Assembly (NCBI GenBank): GCA_031425455.1
Contig: JANPJJ010000096.1
Coordinates: 1 to 5,415 of the forward strand
DNA: 5,415 nt
From: Sandaracinobacteroides sp031425455
GTDB lineage: Bacteria; Pseudomonadota; Alphaproteobacteria; Sphingomonadales; Sphingomonadaceae
Direction: 5' to 3'
Shown: piece by piece, positions 1 to 5,415 of the stretch
Layout of the letters: each line of letters opens with the position of its first letter
Numbering within the stretch: position 1 is the stretch's first letter
Program-made: the position numbers and the translations under genes
Notes under the pieces: model-generated
Told to the model about the DNA's origin: nothing
What the model saw: the letters and a program-made list of their open reading frames with translations, nothing else
The model's database searches: none

Positions 1-274
1 GGCCGCAAGCGCGACTGCGCGCCGGCCGTCAGGCCGCCCCAAACAAGAAAGAAAAGGCCGCCCGGGGGGAACCGGACGGCCTCGACATCTACTACCCCTT
101 GCAGGCCCGTTCCGCGGGGGCAAACCCGGAAACAAATCCCACCCGTGACCCTGTCAGCGCGTCGACCTCTTGGTCGGACCGTCCGCGCGTTGAGGTAACC
201 CCGAACCCTGGCCAGCACCGCTGCCTTGGTGATCGAACTCTAGATTGTGGCCGCCCTGCTGTCATCAAATTGCA

Positions 275-290
275 AAACGCCTCGGCGTTT
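275..290. repeat. Perfect 7-bp inverted repeat upstream of proS
   Basis: AAACGCC, then TC, then GGCGTTT: a perfect palindromic arrangement 70 bases before the proS start. As RNA it would form a 6-bp stem with a 4-base loop ending in TTT. It could be a weak terminator for an upstream gene or an operator half-site pair. Nothing in the sequence decides between these. Confidence 0.35.
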
Positions 291-351
291 CATCGCAGGC
301 CTGTTGCAGCCGCGCCACAGCATCGGGTAGGGGCGGCGCTCCGACGTTCGC

Positions 352-355
352 GAGG
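352..355 (+). promoter_or_regulatory. Ribosome binding site of proS
   Basis: GAGG four bases before the ATG at 360. It supports that ATG over the TTG at 99 in the same open frame, as does the homology of ProS proteins, which begins at this methionine. Confidence 0.55.
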
Positions 356-359
356 TCCC

Positions 360-1676
360 ATGCTGTTTTCCCGCTATCTCCTTCCCGTGATGAAGGAGAC
401 CCCCGCCGACGCGCAGATCGTCTCGCATCAGCTGATGCTTCGGGCCGGGCTGGTGCGCCAGACGGCGGCGGGCATCTATGCCTGGCTGCCGCTGGGCCTG
501 CGCGTGCTGAACCGGATCGCCGATGTGGTCCGCCGCGAGCAGGACCGGGCCGGAGCCATCGAGCTGCTGATGCCCACCATCCAGTCGGCGGAGCTGTGGC
601 GGCAATCCGGGCGTTATGATGCCTATGGCCCTGAAATGCTTCGGTTCCAGGATCGGGGCGGTCGCGAAATGCTGTATGGCCCCACCAACGAGGAGATGAT
701 CACCGCGATCTTCCGCGATTGCGTGCGGAGCTACCGCGATCTTCCGCGCACGCTCTATCATGTGCAGTGGAAATTCCGCGACGAGGTGCGGCCGCGCTTC
801 GGGGTGATGCGGGGCCGCGAGTTTCTGATGAAGGATGCCTACAGCTTCGACCTGGACGAAGCTGGCGGACGGGCGAGCTACGATGCGCAGTTCACCGCCT
901 ATCTGCGCACCTTCGCCGCGCTCGGCCTGCGTGCGGTGCCGGTGCGGGCTCCGACCGGCCCGATCGGCGGCGACCTTTCCCACGAATTCCATATCCTGGC
1001 CTCCACCGGCGAAAGCGAGGTCTTCTACGACTCGGCGCTGGACGATGTAGACCTGGCAGACCCGGAAGCCCCGGCCCGTCTGCGCGGCCTCTATGCAATG
1101 GAAGCAGAGGAGCACGCCAAGGTGACCGACTGCCCGGTGCCGCCGGACCGGCTGGCGAGCCGGCGCGGGATCGAGGTGGGGCATATCTTTTTCTTCGGTA
1201 CCAAATATTCCGACGCGATGGGTCTGAAGGTGCTGGGCCGCGAGGGCACGCAGATCACACCCTTGATGGGAAGCTATGGCGTGGGCGTCTCGCGGTTGAT
1301 GGGCGCCATCATCGAGGCGAGCCACGACGAGGCGGGGATTGTCTGGCCCGAATCGGTGGCACCGTTCGACATCGGCCTGATCAACCTGCGTCCGGACGAT
1401 CCGGCCGTCGCAGGTGCATGCGCCGACTTCGAGGCGAAGCTGGAGGCGGCGGGCAAGACCGTGCTGCACGATGACCGCGACGCGCGGCCGGGCGAGAAGT
1501 TCGCAACGATGGACCTGATCGGCCTGCCCTGGCAGGTAACCATCGGGCCCAAGGGCGTCGCCGCCGGCACGGTCGAGATCAAGCGCCGAGCGACCGGCGA
1601 GAAGCACGAGGCTTCGATGGAAAGCGTGATTGCGGGCCTGGCCAAGGCGGACTTGGCGGCGAAGCCCGCCGGGTGA
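360..1676 (+). CDS. proS: Prolyl-tRNA synthetase, short alphaproteobacterial form
   Basis: A 438-residue cytoplasmic class II aminoacyl-tRNA synthetase that activates proline with ATP and charges tRNA-Pro. The N-terminus (MLFSRYLLPVMKE) matches the family start, so I chose the ATG at 360 rather than the in-frame TTG at 99, which would add 87 unrelated residues. Visible motifs: the class II region around residues 57-95, the GPTNEE element at 107-112, motif 2 at about 137-166 (WKFRDEVRPRFG, then FLMKDAYSFD) and motif 3 at about 301-315 (GSYGVGVSR, with Arg312). The anticodon-binding domain covers about 330-438. Motifs 2 and 3 are only about 135 residues apart, so the roughly 180-residue INS editing domain of E. 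coli-type ProS is absent. This is normal in alphaproteobacteria, where separate YbaK-type proteins edit Ala-tRNA-Pro. Its TGA stop overlaps the lolC GTG start (GTGA, 1673-1676), indicating co-translation. Confidence 0.97.
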   Translation: MLFSRYLLPVMKETPADAQIVSHQLMLRAGLVRQTAAGIYAWLPLGLRVLNRIADVVRREQDRAGAIELLMPTIQSAELWRQSGRYDAYGPEMLRFQDRGGREMLYGPTNEEMITAIFRDCVRSYRDLPRTLYHVQWKFRDEVRPRFGVMRGREFLMKDAYSFDLDEAGGRASYDAQFTAYLRTFAALGLRAVPVRAPTGPIGGDLSHEFHILASTGESEVFYDSALDDVDLADPEAPARLRGLYAMEAEEHAKVTDCPVPPDRLASRRGIEVGHIFFFGTKYSDAMGLKVLGREGTQITPLMGSYGVGVSRLMGAIIEASHDEAGIVWPESVAPFDIGLINLRPDDPAVAGACADFEAKLEAAGKTVLHDDRDARPGEKFATMDLIGLPWQVTIGPKGVAAGTVEIKRRATGEKHEASMESVIAGLAKADLAAKPAG

Positions 1677-2920
1677 TTACTGCCTATGAACGGATGATCG
1701 CCGGGCGCTATCTGCTGCCCGGGCAGGGCGAGCGCTTCATCGTGCTGGTGGCCACGATTTCGCTGGTCGCGGTGGCACTGGGCGTGGCGGCGCTGATCGC
1801 GGTGATGAGCGTGATGAACGGGTTTCGCGCCGAACTGTTCGATCGAATCCAGGGACTGAACGGGCATGCCGTGGCGCAGGGCTATGGCGGCCGCCTGTCG
1901 GACTGGCGCCGGATCGTGGAGGAAGCGCGTGCGACCCCGGGCGTGACGGCGGCGATCCCGCTGGTGGAGCAGCCGCTGATGGCGACCGCGCAGAGCCGGG
2001 TCGAGGGTGTGCTGGTGCGCGGCATGACATTGGAGGACATCCGCGACACGGCCGTCATCGCCGACAATGTGAAATCGGGCTCGCTCGACCGGCTGAAGGA
2101 AGGCGCGGCGGTCGCGGCGCTGGGTGCGCGGCTGGCGGAGAATCTCGGCGTGCGCGTGGGGGACCGCATTGCGCTGATTTCCCCCGACGGCAATGTCACG
2201 CCGTTCGGCGCGGTGCCCCGCATCGTCTCCTATGAAGTCGGCGCAATCTTCGAAGTCGGCGTCTATGATTATGACAAGGCGTTCGTGCTGCTTCCGCTGG
2301 GCGAAGCGCAAACCCTGCTGCGGCTGGGGAGCGACGTCGGCATGATCGAGATCACCACGTCGGACCCGGACCAGGTCGGGCAGATCCTGGCGCCGCTGGC
2401 ACAGAAGATCGGCATGTCGGCGCTGATCACCGACTGGCGCCAGCTGAACTCGGCCCTGTTCGAGGCGCTGGTGGTGGAGCAGGTCGTGATGTTCTGGGTG
2501 CTGTCGATTATTATCCTGGTGGCGGTGTTCAACATCCTGTCGTCGCTGATCATGCTGGTGCGGGCGAAAACGCGCGACATCGCGATCCTGCGGACGATGG
2601 GGGCGAGCCGGGCGGCGCTGATGCGGATTTTCGTGACGGTGGGCACCACCATCGGCGGGCTGGGCGTGCTGCTGGGGCTGGGGCTGGGCTTCCTGATCCT
2701 CGCGTTCCGGCAGCAGATCATCGGGGGCGTGTCGCGGCTGACGGGCACCGACCTCTGGGACCCATCGGTGCGCTATCTGGCCGAGCTGCCGGCGAAGACC
2801 GACCCGGCCGAAGTGGTGGCGGTAGTGCTGCTGACGCTGGGGCTGTCGTTCCTGGCGACGCTCTATCCGGCATGGAAGGCGGCTTCGACCGACCCCGTCA
2901 CGGTGCTGCGCTATGAGTGA
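1673..2920 (+). CDS. lolC: Lipoprotein-releasing ABC transporter permease, LolC/LolE family
   Basis: A 415-residue inner-membrane subunit of the LolCDE complex, which extracts mature lipoproteins from the inner membrane and passes them to LolA for delivery to the outer membrane. Visible: a first membrane helix at about 22-47, followed by the family motif SVMNGF (46-51); a large periplasmic domain of about 220 residues; then three helices at about 270-296, 319-345 and 381-400. This is the MacB/FtsX-like topology. The cytoplasmic segment RDIAILRTMGAS (301-312) is the typical coupling region that contacts the ATPase. The GTG start at 1673 is chosen because the residues before Met8 (ITAYER) align with the normal LolC N-terminus; ATG 1694 is a shorter alternative. 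It overlaps proS by 4 bases and lolD by 8. Only one permease gene is visible, so the complex may be a homodimer, and the choice of lolC over lolE is nominal. Confidence 0.94.
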   Translation: MITAYERMIAGRYLLPGQGERFIVLVATISLVAVALGVAALIAVMSVMNGFRAELFDRIQGLNGHAVAQGYGGRLSDWRRIVEEARATPGVTAAIPLVEQPLMATAQSRVEGVLVRGMTLEDIRDTAVIADNVKSGSLDRLKEGAAVAALGARLAENLGVRVGDRIALISPDGNVTPFGAVPRIVSYEVGAIFEVGVYDYDKAFVLLPLGEAQTLLRLGSDVGMIEITTSDPDQVGQILAPLAQKIGMSALITDWRQLNSALFEALVVEQVVMFWVLSIIILVAVFNILSSLIMLVRAKTRDIAILRTMGASRAALMRIFVTVGTTIGGLGVLLGLGLGFLILAFRQQIIGGVSRLTGTDLWDPSVRYLAELPAKTDPAEVVAVVLLTLGLSFLATLYPAWKAASTDPVTVLRYE

Positions 2921-3586
2921 GGCGGCGCTCGACATCCGCGGGCTGACGCGAAGCTTCACCCAGGGCGATGTGACGATCGAGGTGCTGCGCGGAGTGGACC
3001 TGGCACTGGCCCGGGGCGAGATCGTGGCGCTGCTGGGGCCGTCGGGCTCGGGCAAGTCCACCATGCTGCAGGCAGCCGGGCTGCTGGAGGGCGGGTTCGG
3101 TGGCACGATCACGATCGACGGGACGCTGGCCACCGACCTGTCGGACCTGGGGCGGACGGCGCTCAGGCGCGACAAGCTGGGTTCGTCTATCAGTTCCACC
3201 ATCTGCTGCCGGATTTTACGGCGGAGGAGAATGTGATCCTGCCGCAGTTGGTGCGCAGGATCGACCGCGCGGCAGCGCTGGCGCGGGCGCGCGACGTGCT
3301 CGGCTCGCTGGGGCTGGGTCAGCGGCTGCACCACCGACCGGCGCAGCTGTCCGGCGGGGAGCAGCAACGGGTGGCGGTGGCCCGGGCGCTCGCCAACCGC
3401 CCGGCGCTGGTGCTGGCCGATGAGCCCACCGGCAATCTGGACGAAGGGACGGCGACGAAAGTGCTGGACGCGTTCCTGACCCTGGTACGGCACGAGGGAT
3501 CGGCCGCGCTGGTGGCGACCCACAACCGCGCGCTGGCGGAGCGGATGGACCGAATCGTCGAGCTGCACGAGGGCCGTCTGGCCTAG
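2913..3586 (+). CDS. lolD: LolD, lipoprotein-releasing ATPase, frame broken by an apparent 1-base deletion
   Basis: The cytoplasmic ATPase that powers LolCDE. As written the gene is split. The first frame (2913-3236, 107 codons) is LolD up to residue 90, then becomes unrelated sequence. The correct sequence continues one frame over from 3182 to the TAG at 3584-3586. The break is at CTGGGTTC (3177-3184), where one base is missing from the Gly90 codon; restoring it gives a normal 224-residue LolD. All motifs survive in the repaired protein: Walker A GPSGSGKST (42-50), Q-loop Gln94 in FVYQFHHLL, signature LSGGEQQR (146-153), Walker B LVLADE (166-171), D-loop GNLD (174-177) and switch His204. Because nothing else has decayed and LolD is usually essential, a sequencing error is the likeliest cause. 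A recent mutation or a -1 ribosomal slip at CTG-GGG is possible. The ATG at 2913 lies inside the lolC end, so translation is probably coupled. The stop lies in the left end of the adjoining repeat element. Confidence 0.9.
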
Positions 3587-3620
3587 GACGTGAACTCATA
3601 AACAGGACCCTTCGGGAAGG
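3583..3620 (+). repeat. Left terminal inverted repeat
   Basis: Pairs with 3818-3855 at 35 of 38 positions. The outer 23 bases are perfect, starting CTAGGACGTGAACTC. The mismatches are at 3606, 3615 and 3618. It contains the lolD stop codon (TAG, 3584-3586). Confidence 0.9.
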
Positions 3621-3714
3621 TGTCAGGAAGGCCGCGGCGAGTGAGTGAGCGCCGACCAGCACCTTTTCGGGTGCTGGCCAGCGAAGCGAGCGCTGCCCCG
3701 GCCTTCCTGACACC
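3619..3714. repeat. Inner hairpin 1, cloverleaf-like
   Basis: The outer stem is 15 perfect pairs (3619-3633 with 3700-3714; left arm GGTGTCAGGAAGGCC). Inside are three side arms in a row: CGGCG/CGCCG (3635-3639, 3650-3654), CCAGCACC/GGTGCTGG (3656-3663, 3670-3677, loop TTTTCG) and CAGCG/CGCTG (3679-3683, 3691-3695). All pairings were read directly from the sequence. No T run follows on either strand, so it is not a standard intrinsic terminator. Confidence 0.8.
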
Positions 3715-3722
3715 GCCTTCGG

Positions 3723-3820
3723 TGGCCCGGAGAGGCGAAATCAACGCCGCCAGCCGCTTTGCCGGGGGGCAGAGCCCCGCCTGCAGCGTCTGCCAACGCC
3801 GATTTCGCCTCTCCGGGCCA
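3723..3820. repeat. Inner hairpin 2, 20-bp perfect stem
   Basis: The bases 3723-3742 (beginning TGGCCCGGAGAGG) pair perfectly with 3801-3820. The 58-base interior holds a GGGGC-AGA-GCCCC hairpin (3766-3778) and a small GCGT/ACGC arm (3786-3789, 3796-3799). The right arm runs directly into the right terminal repeat, and the sequence just outside the left arm resembles the corresponding part of that terminal repeat. Confidence 0.8.
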
Positions 3821-3855
3821 TCACGAAGGGTGCTGTTTATGAGTTCACGTCCTAG
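3818..3855 (-). repeat. Right terminal inverted repeat
   Basis: The inverted partner of 3583-3620. It contains, on the minus strand, the TAG stop (3852-3854) of the exported-protein gene. Confidence 0.9.
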
Positions 3856-4532
3856 AAGTCCTCGCACGCCGTGTTGCCGCGCGGCGGCGTGCGGCCGTCC
3901 AGCGTGATGGTGGCGCCATAATGGCTGTTGGCGTCGGCGGTGGGGGCTTCGCGGACATCGACCGACAGGCCGAACGGCGCGCGGCCCGGCGCCGTACCCG
4001 CATAGTTGCGGGTACCTTCGCCGATCCCGGTCTTTTCGCACGACATCAAGGTCAGCTTTGCGCCCCGGGCCTCCATCGCCCCGACGACATCGTAGGGGAT
4101 CGGCTGCCCCACCTTGTCCCACGAAAGCGCGGCCCAGCGCGGTGTCGCATCCCCTTTGGAGCTTTGGTGCAGGCTTGCTTCGAACGCGCCGAGCCGCCCC
4201 GTGGCCCCCGCGCCCCAGCGAACGCCCGTCATGCGCGATTTCGCGACGGCGGTCGGCACCATGCCACCCGGCACCGCGGGCAGCACGTTCAGCAGCGCGT
4301 CCGCTGCGGGGCCGGCGGCGGCGGCGTTCTGCCAGCGCTGGGCGCAGTCGCCGTCCACCCATTTCGCCGCTTGCGGATTGCGAGCCAGCGTCTGCCTGCG
4401 GCACCGCGCCCTGAAGCCCGCCTCGGCATTCGCGACAAGCGCGAGCGATACCGGGGCCGTACTGGAGGCGGTTGCGGCAAGTGCGGCTTCAACCGGCAGC
4501 ACCAGCAGCAAAAAAGCGATCGTTCGTGTCAT
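3852..4532 (-). CDS. Exported protein of unknown function, downstream of purN
   Basis: A 226-residue protein of no family I can name. It starts with a clear signal peptide (MTRTIAFLLLVLPVEAALA, cleavage probably after Ala19), so the mature protein is expected in the periplasm. No later membrane segment or lipobox is seen. The mature part has four cysteines (44, 63, 165 and 223), enough for two disulfide bonds, and a conserved-looking stretch around SWDKVGQPIPYDVV and LMSCEKTG. The start at 4532 is chosen because it begins the signal peptide and has a good GGAGGG ribosome site just before it; the open frame runs further upstream to 4724, but that part is antisense to the purN 3' end. It follows purN by 49 bases in the same direction and is probably co-transcribed with purMN. 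Its stop codon lies in the right end of the repeat element, after a final CEDF. A link to purine synthesis is not implied by the sequence. Confidence 0.8.
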   Translation of the reverse strand: MTRTIAFLLLVLPVEAALAATASSTAPVSLALVANAEAGFRARCRRQTLARNPQAAKWVDGDCAQRWQNAAAAGPAADALLNVLPAVPGGMVPTAVAKSRMTGVRWGAGATGRLGAFEASLHQSSKGDATPRWAALSWDKVGQPIPYDVVGAMEARGAKLTLMSCEKTGIGEGTRNYAGTAPGRAPFGLSVDVREAPTADANSHYGATITLDGRTPPRGNTACEDF

Positions 4533-4536
4533 CGGG

Positions 4537-4542
4537 CCCTCC
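4537..4542 (-). promoter_or_regulatory. Ribosome binding site of the exported-protein gene
   Basis: GGAGGG on the minus strand, four bases before the ATG at 4532. It is a strong Shine-Dalgarno match and settles the start in favour of the signal-peptide methionine. Confidence 0.7.
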
Positions 4543-4581
4543 GCGCGGCAGGATAAGCAAAGTGCAGCGCCAGGGCAAAAG

Positions 4582-5202
4582 CTATTTGCTGTGCGAATGG
4601 GCCGGCAATGTGCGCACCAAATCGGCCAGCGCGTAGGGATAGAGCCGGTGCTCCTCGGCGAGCACGCGGGCGGCCAGCCGGTCCGGGGTATCGTCGGCGA
4701 GCACGGGCACGCGCGCCCGGGCAAGGATCGGGCCTGAGTCGAGGTCTTCGGTGACGATGTGGACGGTGCAGCCGGCCTCGGTGTCGCCGGCGGCGATCGC
4801 CCGGGCGTGGGTGTCGAGCCCGGGATATTTCGGCAGCAGCGACGGGTGGATGTTGACGATCCGGCCGTGCCATTCGTCCAGGAAGGCAGGCGTCAGGATG
4901 CGCATGAAGCCCGCAAGCGCGACCACGTCTATGGCATGGGCCTTCAGCGCTGCCGACAGCGCAGCGTCGAACGCGTCGCGCGTGGGGTAGCTCCGGTGGG
5001 GCAGCGCGAGCACGTCCAGGCCCATCGCGGCGGCGGTGGCCAGCCCCTCCGCCTCGGGCCGGTTGGAAACGACGAGCGCCAGCGACGCCGGATAATCCGG
5101 CCGGGCGGCCGCCTCGGCAAGTGCGGCCATGTTGGAGCCGGTGCCGGAGATCAGGATCGCCAGGCGGGGACGGGGCGGCGTGCAGAAGGTCCCGTCACTC
5201 AT
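4582..5202 (-). CDS. purN: Phosphoribosylglycinamide formyltransferase (GART), folate-dependent
   Basis: A 206-residue cytoplasmic enzyme that moves the formyl group from 10-formyltetrahydrofolate to GAR, the third step of purine synthesis. The phosphate-binding motif ISGTGSNM is at 18-25. The catalytic triad is visible as Asn117 and His119 in NIHPSLLP and Asp155 in EDLDSGP, with the same Asn-to-Asp spacing of 38 as in E. coli (Asn106, His108, Asp144). The length is normal. The start is taken as ATG 5202 (MSDGTF). A GTG at 5211 in the same frame would add three residues, and an ATG at 5215 is out of frame. It lies 31 bases after purM and 49 before the exported-protein gene, in one minus-strand operon. 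Its start region carries a 13-bp tandem duplication that moves the weak ribosome site (AGAAAG) away from the true ATG. Confidence 0.96.
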   Translation of the reverse strand: MSDGTFCTPPRPRLAILISGTGSNMAALAEAAARPDYPASLALVVSNRPEAEGLATAAAMGLDVLALPHRSYPTRDAFDAALSAALKAHAIDVVALAGFMRILTPAFLDEWHGRIVNIHPSLLPKYPGLDTHARAIAAGDTEAGCTVHIVTEDLDSGPILARARVPVLADDTPDRLAARVLAEEHRLYPYALADLVRTLPAHSHSK

Positions 5203-5222
5203 GCCCGTCACTCATGCCCGTC
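5191..5222. repeat. 13-bp tandem duplication over the purN start codon
   Basis: The unit CCCGTCACTCATG (plus strand) occurs at 5191-5203 and again at 5204-5216, followed by a partial CCCGTC at 5217-5222. On the minus strand each full copy provides ATGAGTGACGGG, giving ATG codons at 5202 (the purN frame) and 5215. Since 13 is not a multiple of three, the two ATGs are in different frames. Confidence 0.9.
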
Positions 5223-5233
5223 TTTCTGGGCGG

Positions 5234-5415
5234 TCAGGCGTCATGAACCGCCGTCCAGGCGGCCGGCTGGCCCCATGCGCCGGCGGGCCCGCGCACCTCG
5301 CAGCCCTTGGCACCGGCTTCGATCCCGCCGATCGGCAGCACGGTCTCCCCGGCCTCGGTCAAGTCGCGGGTCACGGCGCCAACCTTTTCGGGCGCGACCG
5401 CGAGCACCATGCCGA
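5234..5415 (-). CDS. purM: Phosphoribosylformylglycinamidine cyclo-ligase (AIR synthetase), C-terminal part
   Basis: The last 59 residues of PurM, cut by the right edge of the window; the TGA stop is at 5234-5236. The segment begins GMVLAVAPEKVGAV and continues through AGETVLPIGGIEAG, which matches the C-terminal end of the PurM family (the E. coli protein has GMIIA and GENAWKIG at the same places). The enzyme closes the imidazole ring by converting FGAM to AIR with ATP, in the cytoplasm. The order purM-purN is the usual one in proteobacteria, and the gene is 31 bases upstream of the purN start, so they are probably transcribed together. It is absent from the ORF list I was given because it lacks a start inside the window. 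The ATP-binding N-terminal part is not visible. Confidence 0.9.
   Translation of the reverse strand, partial: GMVLAVAPEKVGAVTRDLTEAGETVLPIGGIEAGAKGCEVRGPAGAWGQPAAWTAVHDA

Larger units (their letters stand above)
1..359. other. Left-edge region with no confidently identified gene
   Basis: I recognise no gene here. The plus-strand frame beginning at position 3 has no stop from the left edge into proS, about 119 codons. The part before about position 125 has GC-rich third positions and a lysine-rich stretch (PNKKEKAA), so it could be the 3' end of an upstream gene, but no stop marks its end. Frames 1 and 2 close at 196-198 and 146-148. The minus strand has stops in all three frames (for example 89-94, 154-156 and 240-242). 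A hairpin can form at 55-82 (10 of 11 pairs, 6-base loop) without a following T run. A second small palindrome lies at 275-290. No convincing promoter was seen, so the proS promoter may lie here or further upstream. Confidence 0.4.
3583..3855. mobile_element. MITE-like compound inverted-repeat element between convergent genes
   Basis: A 273-bp non-coding block. Its ends are inverted copies of each other: 3583-3605 is the perfect reverse complement of 3833-3855, and the match extends to 38 bases with 3 mismatches. The interior is almost filled by two long hairpins (3619-3714 and 3723-3820). Both ends carry CTAG, so the element could be bounded by a 4-bp CTAG target duplication (the IS5 group uses YTAR) or by a TA duplication (Tc1/IS630 type). 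Because CTAG is palindromic, these cannot be separated from the inverted repeat itself. There is no transposase. Open frames through it are by-products of the symmetry. The ends contain an AT-richer stretch (GAACTCATAAACAG) that contrasts with the GC-rich surroundings. It could be a non-autonomous transposable element, a genus-specific dispersed repeat, or a bidirectional structured 3' end for the two operons. The inverted structure is directly visible; the mobile origin is inferred. Confidence 0.65.

Noticed and set aside
225..245. A TTCGATC-like string on the minus strand resembling a tRNA T-loop
   Set aside because: The flanking bases cannot form the T stem, and no acceptor or anticodon arm is found nearby.
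304..333. A possible sigma-70-like promoter before proS (TTGCAG, then TAGGGG)
   Set aside because: The -10 match is poor and the spacing is 18; it is no better than expected by chance.
240..1607. A 455-codon minus-strand open frame across proS
   Set aside because: Same cause: antisense to a clear synthetase gene, with no family features of its own.
1274..3568. A 764-codon open frame on the minus strand, antisense to proS, lolC and lolD
   Set aside because: It is the mirror of the strong codon bias of real genes on the plus strand. Its protein is low-complexity and rich in Arg, His and Gln with no recognisable domain, and the plus-strand genes are certain.
3619..3714. Hairpin 1 as a tRNA or tmRNA-like gene, because of its cloverleaf shape
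   Set aside because: The arm sizes are wrong (15-bp outer stem), and there are no T-loop or anticodon-loop signatures and no CCA end.
3620..3907. A 95-codon plus-strand frame through the inverted-repeat element
   Set aside because: It consists almost entirely of the hairpin arms, so its peptide reflects the repeat symmetry. There is no ribosome site and no domain.
3583..4404. A 273-codon minus-strand frame ending in the left terminal repeat
   Set aside because: It runs in a different frame over the signal-peptide protein and then through the repeat. The competing frame has a ribosome site, a signal peptide and sensible composition.

Overview
The window is GC-rich chromosomal DNA from an alphaproteobacterium, most likely a sphingomonad. 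This is inferred from three things: a short prolyl-tRNA synthetase without the editing insertion, the order proS-lolC-lolD, and the high GC and codon style. No 16S or other decisive marker is present.

Layout. Positions 1-359 hold no gene I can name. A tight plus-strand operon follows: proS (360-1676), lolC/E (1673-2920) and lolD (2913-3586), with overlaps of 4 and 8 bases. It joins proline tRNA charging to the inner-membrane ABC machine that releases lipoproteins for transport to the outer membrane. As written, lolD carries a one-base deletion near 3180; everything on both sides of it is intact LolD sequence. On the minus strand, converging on lolD, the order is purM (partial, cut by the right edge), purN (4582-5202) and a small exported protein of unknown function (3852-4532). 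PurM and PurN are enzymes of the inosine monophosphate branch of purine synthesis.

The most unusual part is 3583-3855, between the convergent lolD and the exported-protein gene. It is a 273-bp element with near-perfect 38-base terminal inverted repeats. Between them lie two long hairpins (15 and 20 perfect base pairs) that carry smaller arms. It has CTAG at both ends, codes for no convincing protein, and supplies the TAG stop codon of both flanking genes. It looks like a small non-autonomous mobile element (MITE-like) or a genus-specific compound repeat. Removing it with one CTAG copy would leave the two genes converging on a single shared CTAG.

A second local oddity is a 13-bp tandem duplication at the purN start, which gives two ATG codons in different frames.
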